From NCBI RefSeq assembly GCF_014334325.1, contig NZ_JACSET010000009.1, positions 34,444 through 98,443 of the forward strand: DNA of 64,000 nucleotides. Direction: 5' to 3'. Shown here in pieces: positions 15,288-22,949 of the stretch. Numbering within the stretch: the stretch's first letter is position 1; each line of letters begins with the position of its first letter. Origin of the DNA: Treponema sp. Marseille-Q4130. Its GTDB lineage: Bacteria; Spirochaetota; Spirochaetia; Treponematales; Treponemataceae. The notes beneath the pieces were generated by a model. That model ran no database searches. It saw only the letters and a list, made by a program, of their open reading frames with translations, and was not told where the DNA came from. The position numbers and the translations under genes are program-made.

Positions 15288-15562
15288 GTATGTACACAGT
15301 ACATAGTTATTTCCGTCGGAATCTTTTTTAAATACAAACAGTTCCGTATCTTTTTTCGAGATACGTTCAAATCTGTGATTAACGATTTCATCTTCGTTCC
15401 ACGCAAAAACCGCATCGGAGCTTTTATGCAATTGAATAAAATCCCGTATCTTCCGAACGATCGCGCTTCTGTTTTTCGCAGGCAAATCTTCACAAGATTT
15501 TTTTTGCAGGAAATAGAAATCGGCAATAACAAAAACAATACAAACAGTAATTTCGCCGTCAT
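15261..15562 (-). pseudogene. Lipoprotein gene frameshifted at an A8 tract
   Basis: The frame starting at 15562 encodes a clear lipoprotein signal, MTAKLLFVLFLLLPISISC. Directly after the cysteine, a run of eight A (T on the plus strand, 15498-15505) shifts the frame. The adjacent frame continues CEDLPAKNRSAIVRKIRDF and runs to a stop at 15261, so one base more in the run restores a protein of about 95 residues. This could be a phase-variable lipoprotein, a recent pseudogene or a sequencing error. The mature part is small and basic, with no recognised domain. Confidence 0.6.
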
Positions 15563-15667
15563 ATCGTTTACATCGCGCAGCTTAGCTTTTCCGTCCGTCG
15601 GCAAGGAGTTTAAACTTCGCAAATATGCGTCGCCTCATGTTTGAAAATCGCGTGCGGCAAAGTACAC

Positions 15668-16231
15668 TTACAAATCTTTCGCATCTTGAAAATATTCCGC
15701 GTAGATTTGCAGATGAACGTCTTCGTTGTCTTCAGTCGTTACAAAAATATCGTACACCTGCACATTCCTCAGTCGGGAAAACATTTCAGGATTCGGAGCT
15801 TCCTGCGTTCCGTGCATTTGGGCATCAAGATCTTTTTCATCGATTACGTCGAGTAGTTTTGAAAATCGTATACGATTCTTTTTTATCGCGTTATTCAATT
15901 TTTTCAGTGCCGCATCTTTTATATTGTACAAAGTGACCATATACGCGAGTTCACCGCCGCTGTCGTCAAGCGCCTGCACCATCGAAGTGCATTTTAATCC
16001 CGTAATGTGAAATTTTTTATTATTCGCCGAAGCGATTAATAAATCGGCATCTTCATTCGGAATGCCGTTCGTTTGAACGGCGGTAACTCCCATGTCTTTT
16101 ATGACCATGTTTAAAAAAAACAGGGCGACATTGTTGTTTACTTCCGTAACCGTTTTTTCAGGTTCGTATTCATTGGCAAACACGCCGCTGAATCCCATTA
16201 CCAATAAAATCAACAAGAAAAGCTTTTTCAT
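15668..16231 (-). CDS. Hypothetical exported protein
   Basis: A 187-residue protein with a clear Sec signal peptide (MKKLFLLILLVMGFSGVFA, cut before NEYEP). The mature domain, with ADLLIASANNKKFHITGLKC and LQIYAEYFQDAKDL, is unrecognised; it looks like an alpha/beta periplasmic protein. A GGAGGA site precedes the ATG. It marks the right-hand end of the A+T-rich island; base composition returns to the chromosomal average beyond it. Confidence 0.6.
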   Translation of the reverse strand: MKKLFLLILLVMGFSGVFANEYEPEKTVTEVNNNVALFFLNMVIKDMGVTAVQTNGIPNEDADLLIASANNKKFHITGLKCTSMVQALDDSGGELAYMVTLYNIKDAALKKLNNAIKKNRIRFSKLLDVIDEKDLDAQMHGTQEAPNPEMFSRLRNVQVYDIFVTTEDNEDVHLQIYAEYFQDAKDL

Positions 16232-16383
16232 TTTTCCTCCGAATTGCTTCCTGCCGCAAGTGTATAGTCGTTCCGCATCGTTTTCAAGTCTTCTTACCGA
16301 TTCAAAAATCTCACGCGATTTATATTAAAAATAAATCAATACGCATTATGAACACGCGTCTTCGATAAACACGTCTCCATATC

Positions 16384-16412
16384 TTGGTTTTTGTCCGCCT
16401 TTGTGCTACACT
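16384..16412 (+). promoter_or_regulatory. Promoter giving a predicted leaderless mRNA
   Basis: TTGGTT (16384-16389), a 17-base spacer and TACACT (16407-16412), with seven bases to the queD ATG at 16420. Confidence 0.55.
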
Positions 16413-16419
16413 CGGTTTC

Positions 16420-16821
16420 ATGTTTGAAATACGTGTCGAAGCGAATTTTTCCGCAGCGCATTTTCTCCGCGATTACAACGGAAAGTGCGAAAGCCTGCAC
16501 GGCCACAATTATACCGTACGCGCTCATGTAAAAGGAAGTACGCTCGGAAGCGGCGGTATGCTCATCGATTTTGCAAAGCTGAAAGCGGCGCTCAGAGCAG
16601 TATGCGCAGAGCTCGATCATACGAACTTAAACGATCATGCCGTCTTTTTGCAAAATCCGAGCGCCGAGCGCATTGCAAAATACATCTACGATGCGCTCAT
16701 CGACAAAATGCGCCATACAGGCATCGATCTGTCGTACGCGAACGGAAAGGTGACCGCTTTTTTGGCAGCCGTCGACGTATTTGAAACCGATACGAGCCGT
16801 GCCCGCTACAGTCCTGAATGA
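16420..16821 (+). CDS. queD: 6-carboxy/6-pyruvoyl-tetrahydropterin synthase
   Basis: A 133-residue QueD/PTPS-family protein. The zinc-binding histidines are visible: H in NFSAAHFLRDY and H-x-H in SLHGHNYTV, preceded by the catalytic cysteine region KCESLHGH. LDHTNLND and PSAERIAKYI are also family hallmarks. QueD converts dihydroneopterin triphosphate to 6-carboxytetrahydropterin in queuosine and preQ0 synthesis. No other queuosine genes are nearby. The start at 16420 rests on the family's N-terminus (MFEIRVEANF) and the promoter ending seven bases before it; no ribosome-binding site is present. Confidence 0.88.
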   Translation: MFEIRVEANFSAAHFLRDYNGKCESLHGHNYTVRAHVKGSTLGSGGMLIDFAKLKAALRAVCAELDHTNLNDHAVFLQNPSAERIAKYIYDALIDKMRHTGIDLSYANGKVTAFLAAVDVFETDTSRARYSPE

Positions 16822-16837
16822 AGTACGTGACTTTTTT

Positions 16838-17587
16838 TTAATAATACAGTTCGCTTTCAAAGCACGTCGCGTCTTTTTGTTTTCCGACAACGGTTATCTT
16901 TTTCGCCTCATCGTCAAAGGCTGCAAACATCGTTATCGTGTCGCCTTTTTTCGCTTCGTGCGAATAATTTATGCGGAAATCGGTAAAGGTTTTTCGCTGA
17001 TACTCTTCCGGTAAACAGTCGATCGCGAACGCGCCGTAGCGGGAATTGTTCATGTGACCGTTCGCGTCTATGTCCGACCAGCAGATGGGACGGCTCGCGC
17101 ATTCGACGAGGTTTTCGGGGATCGCGATTTTTCCCGGCGCCATGCAATCGTGTTCTTCTTTTCGTACCGGTTCGGGACGCAGCGTAAAATCCTTCGTGCG
17201 GATGATGCGGTGCGATGCGTAATCGGCGACGAACCACGAACTCGAACCGCTTACGAGGGGCATGCCGTCTCGGTCTGCTATTTCGTATGCTCTCATGAGT
17301 TGCAGCGCTTCGGGTTTTTCTTCCCACGTGGCGATCGTGACGACGTCGTTTGCTTTCGGCATTTTATGAAAACGGAAAGCGATGCGCGAAAGGAGGATCG
17401 CATAATTTCGTTCGGCGAGAAACGTAAACGAAATGCCGCGCTCGTAGTAATCTTCGATCGCCGTATCGGTCGTGAGCCGCAGCAGTTCTGAAAAATTGAG
17501 ATTTGAAAGCATATTGCATTGACAAAAATGCAGCTTCATTTCGCTGTAAAAAGTTCCCTTATCGTCATAGCGTTGATGATAATCCAT
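16838..17587 (-). CDS. Acyl-ACP thioesterase
   Basis: A 249-residue FatA/FatB-type thioesterase with two hot-dog domains, the second signalled by SDIDANGHMNNSRYGAFAID, the motif carrying the catalytic Asn and His region. It releases fatty acids from acyl carrier protein in the cytosol. The ATG at 17587 overlaps the hisF stop by one base (TAATG), with GAGG before it; the longer frame upstream is the shadow of hisF. Co-transcription with hisH and hisF has no obvious metabolic logic. Confidence 0.82.
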   Translation of the reverse strand: MDYHQRYDDKGTFYSEMKLHFCQCNMLSNLNFSELLRLTTDTAIEDYYERGISFTFLAERNYAILLSRIAFRFHKMPKANDVVTIATWEEKPEALQLMRAYEIADRDGMPLVSGSSSWFVADYASHRIIRTKDFTLRPEPVRKEEHDCMAPGKIAIPENLVECASRPICWSDIDANGHMNNSRYGAFAIDCLPEEYQRKTFTDFRINYSHEAKKGDTITMFAAFDDEAKKITVVGKQKDATCFESELYY

Positions 17588-18351
17588 TACAACCTCACCG
17601 GAATATGCTGTGCGTTGAGTTCCTGTTTGATGCGGGCGATCGTATAGTTTCCCGAATGTACCATCGTTGCGATGAGCGCCGCGTCTGCTTTTCCTTCCGT
17701 AAACGCATCGGCGATGTGCTGCACGCATCCCGCTCCTCCCGAAGCGATGACCGGAACGGAAACGCTTTCGGAAATCATGCGCGTGAGAGAAAGTTCGTAA
17801 CCGTTTTGCACACCGTCGGTATCGATCGCATTTAAAACGATTTCGCCCGCTCCGAGTGAAACCGCTTTTTGCGCCCATTCTTTCGCATCCAAATTCGTCT
17901 GCGTCCTTCCGCCGTTGATGAATACGCGGTAGCCGCTCGGCATCGCTTCATCGCGCGAAGCATCCATGCCGAGGACGATACATTGATTTCCGAAAACGCG
18001 GGCGCCCTCTCGGATAAGGTCGGGATTTTTTACCGCTTGCGAATTGAGGCTCACTTTTTCCGCGCCTGCAAGGATTGTCGAGCGTATATCGTCGATCGTC
18101 GCGATGCCGCCTCCGACACAAAAGGGAATAAACACTTCGCGAGCGACGCGTGCGACGAGGTCGAGTATGGGGCCTCTCCCGTTTGCCGACGCCATGATAT
18201 CGTAAAAGACGAGTTCGTCCACGCCTTGCCGCCAGTATTCTGCGGCCATCGCAACGGGGTCTCCGATATCGCGGTTGTTTTGAAATCTGATTCCTTTTGT
18301 CGTGCGTCCGTCTTTGACGTCGAGGCAGACGATGATCCTTTTTTTCAGCAT
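17587..18351 (-). CDS. hisF: HisF-type imidazole glycerol phosphate synthase cyclase subunit
   Basis: A 254-residue TIM barrel. KRIIVCLDVKDGR carries the first catalytic aspartate (D11 in HisF numbering), and LGMDASRDE the second; phosphate-binding loops appear as FCVGGGIATIDDI and VIASGGAG. With HisH it makes imidazole glycerol phosphate and AICAR from PRFAR. It overlaps hisH by seven bases. The rest of the histidine operon is absent here, so the pair may serve histidine synthesis with genes elsewhere or a related amidotransfer reaction. Confidence 0.85.
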   Translation of the reverse strand: MLKKRIIVCLDVKDGRTTKGIRFQNNRDIGDPVAMAAEYWRQGVDELVFYDIMASANGRGPILDLVARVAREVFIPFCVGGGIATIDDIRSTILAGAEKVSLNSQAVKNPDLIREGARVFGNQCIVLGMDASRDEAMPSGYRVFINGGRTQTNLDAKEWAQKAVSLGAGEIVLNAIDTDGVQNGYELSLTRMISESVSVPVIASGGAGCVQHIADAFTEGKADAALIATMVHSGNYTIARIKQELNAQHIPVRL

Positions 18352-18986
18352 ACCGCTTCTCCGCGGCAGTAATTTGCAAGGAGTTTAAGACCCTTCGATC
18401 CGGATTTTTCCGGATGAAATTGAAAAGCCGCGACGCTGCCGCTTTCGATGACTGCCGGAACGATGCCTCCGTAGTTCGTGTAAGCTTTGACGACGGAAGC
18501 ATCCTCAGGCTGCATGACGTAAGAGTGCACGAAGTAAAAATCGGAATGCTCATCGACACCGGCAAAGAGGGGAGAAGAGCCGTTCGCATACGTCAAATCG
18601 TTCCATCCCATGTGCGGCACTTTGAGGCGAAGCGTTTCGTCGTGCGAGGCTTGCCACAGCGATGAAAATTTAATAATTTTTCCTTTGACGAGACCGAGAC
18701 AGGCGGTATCCCCCTCTTCGGAATAATCGAAGATGATCTGCGAGCCGAGACAAATGCCGAGAATGGGTTTTTTCGCACCGCTCCAATCTTTTAAAAACGA
18801 ATCGAAGCCCGTGCGCGAAAGCTGTTCCATCGCATAAGCGGCTTCTCCGACTCCCGGAACGATGAGACGGCTGCAGTGCGCGAGTTCATTCGGGCGCTTG
18901 GAAACCGTAAACGGAAAGCCCAGCGATTCGAGGGCGTGCTCGACGCTTTTTATATTGCCTGCGTTGTAATCGACGATTCCGATCAT
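18345..18986 (-). CDS. hisH: HisH-type glutamine amidotransferase subunit
   Basis: A 213-residue class I glutamine amidotransferase. The nucleophile is in GICLGSQIIF and the His-Glu pair in QFHPEKSG; VPHMGWN is the HisH-specific motif. It makes ammonia from glutamine and passes it through HisF. The start at 18986 (MIGIVDYNAGN) is chosen over 19049 because it matches the family and lies six bases after a -10 box; there is no ribosome-binding site. First gene of the hisH-hisF-thioesterase operon. Confidence 0.87.
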   Translation of the reverse strand: MIGIVDYNAGNIKSVEHALESLGFPFTVSKRPNELAHCSRLIVPGVGEAAYAMEQLSRTGFDSFLKDWSGAKKPILGICLGSQIIFDYSEEGDTACLGLVKGKIIKFSSLWQASHDETLRLKVPHMGWNDLTYANGSSPLFAGVDEHSDFYFVHSYVMQPEDASVVKAYTNYGGIVPAVIESGSVAAFQFHPEKSGSKGLKLLANYCRGEAVC

Positions 18987-18992
18987 AGGAGC

Positions 18993-19021
18993 ATAGTAGT
19001 ATGAACGGCGGATTTTGTAAA
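18993..19021 (-). promoter_or_regulatory. Promoter giving a predicted leaderless mRNA
   Basis: On the minus strand: TTTACA (19016-19021), a 17-base spacer and TACTAT (18993-18998), with six bases to the hisH ATG at 18986. Confidence 0.55.
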
Positions 19022-19127
19022 TTACCTTGACACCGATCAAAAGCAGCACGCGAAGCGGTCGAAAGTTTTGACATTACCTTGACAAAAAACGTATGCGGGG
19101 GAATAGTATATCAAGCGAGGTTGCCGT

Positions 19128-19730
19128 ATGTTTTGGGATCGTGTAGCGGGAGTATATGATATTTTTGCGAACGTTATCAACGTAAAGGTGCACCGCGAGC
19201 TGTGCGAAAAAGTCGCCGCCCTCATCGCTGCCGATGACGAAGTGTTGGAATGCGCCTGCGGTACGGGCATGTTGAGCGCGCACATCGCACCCGAGTGCAA
19301 ATCGCTCGTTGCGACGGATTTTTCTTCCGGTATGCTGAAAAGGGCGCGCGCAAAGTGCCGGAAGTATGCGAACGTCGAATTCAAGCTTGCAAATATTTCA
19401 GCGCTCGATTTCGCGGACAATACTTTCGACGTTGTCGTTGCGGGAAATGTCATACATCTTTTGGATGAACCGGAGGCGGCGCTGGGCGAGCTGAACCGGG
19501 TCTGCAAAACCGGCGGAAAGTTGATAATTCCGACATATATGAATAAGCGTGCGCTCGACGGCACGAGCGGATTTATAAAAGCGCTCGGAAAAGCGGGCGC
19601 GGATTTTAAAAAGCAGTTTACGTTTTCATCTTATAAACGCTTTTTCGCCGACGCGGGTTATACCGATGCGGCATACACTATGATCGAAGGGCGAGTTCCG
19701 TGTGCGATTGCAGTGCTCCAAAAACGTTAG
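19128..19730 (+). CDS. UbiE-like class I methyltransferase
   Basis: A 200-residue SAM-dependent methyltransferase. WDRVAGVYDIFANVI is the UbiE/COQ5-like N-terminal helix, ECACGTGMLSAHI motif I, ATDFSSGMLKRA the ribose-binding strand, and NTFDVVVAGNVIHLLDEPE the motif II/III region. The substrate is undetermined. An upstream TTGACA (19079-19084) and a GAGG site before the ATG indicate an ordinary promoter with a leader. It is divergent from hisH. Confidence 0.78.
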   Translation: MFWDRVAGVYDIFANVINVKVHRELCEKVAALIAADDEVLECACGTGMLSAHIAPECKSLVATDFSSGMLKRARAKCRKYANVEFKLANISALDFADNTFDVVVAGNVIHLLDEPEAALGELNRVCKTGGKLIIPTYMNKRALDGTSGFIKALGKAGADFKKQFTFSSYKRFFADAGYTDAAYTMIEGRVPCAIAVLQKR

Positions 19731-19823
19731 GCAAAGCGTCGCCGTTATAAAACAGTAAGCGCGGCAGGTATTGCGAAAATCGATTTCGGACGCGATATTT
19801 TCGGTTTTGCTTTTATAAGATTT

Positions 19824-20720
19824 TTAAAACAGCTCTTTCATTAGGCAAAAATTGTCGTACATCTTTTGCCAGCGCGGATTATTTTGATGCGGAACGCAGT
19901 CTTCCTGCCAGCACCACCAAAAATATCCGCCGACATAGCGGTCGTTATACGGAGTCATGAGGTAATATGCATCGGCTCGTTTGTTAAAATTGGTTCCCGC
20001 CTTGTGCGCAGATGCAAAGCCGCATTCGCCGAAGGCGAGCAGCGAATTGGGAAAAAGCCGGTACAGGTTTTCGAATACGGTGTTCCAGTCTTCGTGTTCG
20101 CCGTCGTTATCTTCGTCGTAATAGCTGACAAGCACGTAATCGAGCGCAGCTTTCATATCCGCGGGAACGTACTTTGCAAGCCACGCTTCCATCGTCATGC
20201 TCTGATCGCCCTGCTTGAACATATATGCCGTAAGCGCCGTCTTATATCCGCGCGAATGCAAATATGCCCACGCCGCGTAGACTTTTTGCGCATTCAATGC
20301 GTTCGTACCGCCGAGCCATCCTTCACCGTTGATTTCGTTGCCGACTTCCCAAATATCGACATACGGAGCGAGGTGCAAAGCGCAGTCGGCAAAACGCGCG
20401 CTATACGCTTTGACGGTTTTATAGCGTTTCATATCTTCGGAATCGCAGGGACATAACATGATGTATGCGACTTCGTGCAGTCGGGAAAGAAGCGGAATAA
20501 AATCTGCCGGCTTTATATCGGCATCGACGACGACGCGTGCGGCGGGTTTTACGGGAAGCGCCCGTACGGCATCCGTAACGGCATCGATTGAAGAGGATGA
20601 AAGCGCATCGAGCGTTATGCCGTACAGCGGCGCGGATTTTTTTTGCAGCTCCTCTGCGGCTGTCGGATAAGCGCAAAGGCTTAGCGCCGCGATAATCGAA
20701 AACAGCGTATGTCGTATCAT
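19824..20720 (-). CDS. Exported clan GH-A glycosidase-like protein
   Basis: A 298-residue protein with a signal peptide (IRHTLFSIIAALSLCAYPTA) and a TIM-barrel architecture. DIWEVGNEINGEGW holds the Asn-Glu pair of clan GH-A enzymes (acid/base), and LLAFGECGFAS a second glutamate in the position of the nucleophile; GGYFWWCWQED is a typical last strand. It is therefore probably a periplasmic or surface polysaccharide hydrolase, but the substrate and GH family cannot be fixed. TTGTTC-16-TACTAT upstream with a short leader forms its promoter. It is divergent from the nitrogenase-like cluster. Confidence 0.6.
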   Translation of the reverse strand: MIRHTLFSIIAALSLCAYPTAAEELQKKSAPLYGITLDALSSSSIDAVTDAVRALPVKPAARVVVDADIKPADFIPLLSRLHEVAYIMLCPCDSEDMKRYKTVKAYSARFADCALHLAPYVDIWEVGNEINGEGWLGGTNALNAQKVYAAWAYLHSRGYKTALTAYMFKQGDQSMTMEAWLAKYVPADMKAALDYVLVSYYDEDNDGEHEDWNTVFENLYRLFPNSLLAFGECGFASAHKAGTNFNKRADAYYLMTPYNDRYVGGYFWWCWQEDCVPHQNNPRWQKMYDNFCLMKELF

Positions 20721-20813
20721 AATTTTCCGCCCTAATTAAAAAAAATAGTACGGATAAAAGATACAAGAACAATCATCATCTGTACAATCATACATCAGCA
20801 AGCAATCATCGGC

Positions 20814-20855
20814 TTGACAGGATCGGCGGAAAAGAATATCGTTAGCAACTGCTAA
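20814..20855 (+). promoter_or_regulatory. Promoter and palindromic operator of the nitrogenase-like cluster
   Basis: TTGACA (20814-20819), a 17-base spacer and TATCGT (20837-20842). The perfect palindrome TTAGCA-AC-TGCTAA (20842-20855) covers the expected transcription start. A repressor bound there would block initiation. The TTAG....CTAA ends recall DtxR/IdeR-type metal boxes, which would suit an iron-demanding operon. Confidence 0.5.
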
Positions 20856-20880
20856 TTATTTACACTGGTGGAGTATGTTC

Positions 20881-21663
20881 ATGAGAAGAATTGCAATTTA
20901 CGGAAAAGGCGGTATCGGAAAATCGACGACAACGTCGAATCTGTCTGCCGCGCTGAGTACGATGGGATATAAAGTGATGCAGATCGGCTGCGATCCGAAA
21001 TCCGATTCCGTAAAAAACCTTATGGGCGGAAAAAAGATCGTGACGGTACTCGATCGGCTGCGCGAAGACGAAGAAGCCGAACTGCACCTTGACGATATCG
21101 TGTTTAAGGGCTTTAACGGCATTCTGTGTGTGGAAGCGGGAGGACCCACTCCGGGCATCGGCTGCGCGGGACGTGGCATCATCACCGCATTCGATAAATT
21201 GGAAGAACTCGGAGCGTATACGACATACCGGCCGGATATCGTATTTTACGACGTTCTCGGAGATGTCGTATGCGGCGGCTTTGCGATGCCGATCCGAAAC
21301 GGCTATGCGCGCGACGTGTTTATCGTTACCTCAGGCGAGATGATGTCGCTGTATGCGGCTTCGAACATCGCACACGCTATTTCGAATTTCGGCTCTCGCG
21401 GTTATGCACGGTATTCCGGCGTCATCCTCAATTCGCGTAACGTTGAAAACGAACTCGAAACCGTAAACGAAGCGCTGAAAGAAATCGGCGGCAGTGTCGT
21501 TTCCGTCATTCCGCGCGACGGCGTCGTACAGCAAGCCGAAGATCAGGGCAAGACGGTGATCGAAGCCTTTCCGGAATCGCATCAGGCCGATTGTTATCGA
21601 AAGCTCGCCGAAGAAATCCTTGCGCGAAGTGAAGACGTCGCTCTTGAAAACGGAGTCGCGTAA
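20881..21663 (+). CDS. NifH-like ATP-dependent reductase (nitrogenase-like iron protein)
   Basis: A 260-residue protein of the NifH/BchL family. The P-loop is [14 protein letters not shown] (residues 7-20), the switch-like DPKSDS follows, and the two cysteines that bind the 4Fe-4S cluster between subunits are C95 (GIGCAGRG) and C131 ([10 protein letters not shown]). It would hydrolyse ATP to push electrons into the NifDK-like partner downstream. The ATG at 20881, seven bases after GGTGGAG, is preferred to 20875. It overlaps the next gene by one base. Group IV-type nitrogenase-like reductase is the best class; true NifH is unlikely given the partners. Confidence 0.88.
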   Translation: MRRIAIYGKGGIGKSTTTSNLSAALSTMGYKVMQIGCDPKSDSVKNLMGGKKIVTVLDRLREDEEAELHLDDIVFKGFNGILCVEAGGPTPGIGCAGRGIITAFDKLEELGAYTTYRPDIVFYDVLGDVVCGGFAMPIRNGYARDVFIVTSGEMMSLYAASNIAHAISNFGSRGYARYSGVILNSRNVENELETVNEALKEIGGSVVSVIPRDGVVQQAEDQGKTVIEAFPESHQADCYRKLAEEILARSEDVALENGVA

Positions 21664-22949
21664 TGGAGTGCCGTTCAGCCTGTTTTACGACGACGCTGCA
21701 CTACGAATCCCCCGCTCACGGCGGCTGGGGCGTCATCCGCGTCGCCGCCCTCGTACCGGAAGTGTATATGCTTTTCGTTTCTCCCTTCGCCTGCGGCAGA
21801 CACGGCGCGCTCGGAGGAATCATCAACGGTGTAAAGGATAAAGTATCCTATCTTTTTATCGGCGAAAAAGAGATCGTCTCCGGCGATTACGAAGCACAGG
21901 TTTTCAGCGCAATCGAAGAACTTTTTGCGTTTTTGAAAAAAAAGCCGCGCGTGTTGTTTTTATTCGTGTCCTGTCTTGACGATATGCTCGGCACCGATCA
22001 TGCGGCGCTCGATGAAAAACTTGAGCAAACATATCCGGACGTCCTTTTCCGTTCCTGCCACATGAATCCGATTCAATCGGATACGCCGCTTCCGCCGCTC
22101 GTGTCGCTGAATCGAAATATGTACAGTCTGCTCTCTTCTCCCGACGGAAAAGAAGCCGAACACTTTAAAAACTATGTAAATCTCATCGGAAACAATGTGC
22201 TTCCGGTAGCCGGTTCCGAACTCTACCGCATCATGGGCGACAACGGTATCCGCGTACGCCATATAAGCGAATGCAAAACATTCGACGAATACTATGCGAT
22301 GCGGACGAGCGGTATGAATATCGTACTCTCTCCCGCCGCGGCTTTTGCCGCCCGCGATATGGAAAAAAATCCGGGCATTCCGTATTTTTTGTCGTACGTC
22401 ACCTACGATCCCGACGGCATAAAAGATATGTACGGAGAGCTCGCGAAAAAACTTTCCGATGCGGGTATGAACGTATCGTTTGACATCGAGCGCGATTATG
22501 AAAATGCAAAAGCATCTCTCCGTGAAACCGCGGCTTTTTTAGACGGTACGCCCGTCGCGATCGATTTTCAAGCGGTAAAGCAGCCGTGTGCGCTCGCGAA
22601 GACGCTCATCTCTTACGGGTTTACGGTAAAGCTGCTCGCCGTCGATAAAATCCTTCCGTTTGAAAAAGAAAGTTTCGAGTGGCTTAAAACGCACGCTCCT
22701 CATTTGGAAATTGCAAGTCCGCTGCATCACGACTCTCCGAAATTCGCGTACCGATCGTACTCCGACTGTTTGTGCATCGGTTTCGACTGCGGCTATATGA
22801 CCGGATCGGAAAAGGTCGTCAACATCATGGACGACGAGGGCAATTTCGGTTTTTCAGGCGTCGTCCGCCTTATGGAAATGATGCGGAGCGCAAATGCCCG
22901 CCGAGCCGATGTCGCCGAAATGATCAGGGAGGCAAAGCTTATTATATGA
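21663..22949 (+). CDS. NifD/NifK-like subunit of a nitrogenase-like enzyme
   Basis: A 428-residue oxidoreductase/nitrogenase component 1 family member. Cluster-binding cysteines appear at C7, C44 (SPFACGRHGAL) and C104 (LFVSCLDDMLGTD), corresponding in spacing and context to the three P-cluster cysteines of NifD; GEKEIVSGDYEAQV matches the family's loop after the second cysteine. Three Rossmann-like domains follow. I cannot find residues equivalent to the FeMo-cofactor Cys/His ligands. It starts on the last base of the NifH-like gene and overlaps the next gene by four bases, so all three are co-translated. Confidence 0.82.
   Translation: MECRSACFTTTLHYESPAHGGWGVIRVAALVPEVYMLFVSPFACGRHGALGGIINGVKDKVSYLFIGEKEIVSGDYEAQVFSAIEELFAFLKKKPRVLFLFVSCLDDMLGTDHAALDEKLEQTYPDVLFRSCHMNPIQSDTPLPPLVSLNRNMYSLLSSPDGKEAEHFKNYVNLIGNNVLPVAGSELYRIMGDNGIRVRHISECKTFDEYYAMRTSGMNIVLSPAAAFAARDMEKNPGIPYFLSYVTYDPDGIKDMYGELAKKLSDAGMNVSFDIERDYENAKASLRETAAFLDGTPVAIDFQAVKQPCALAKTLISYGFTVKLLAVDKILPFEKESFEWLKTHAPHLEIASPLHHDSPKFAYRSYSDCLCIGFDCGYMTGSEKVVNIMDDEGNFGFSGVVRLMEMMRSANARRADVAEMIREAKLII

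Noticed and set aside
14918-15622. A single 234-residue protein
   Set aside because: It joins a lipoprotein signal, an out-of-frame middle and mazE. The middle part matches better in the neighbouring frame, and mazE has its own ribosome-binding site.
22772-22945. Longer N-terminus for the second NifDK-like subunit
   Set aside because: The extension is an Arg-rich shadow of the preceding gene; the ATGA overlap and family start support 22946.
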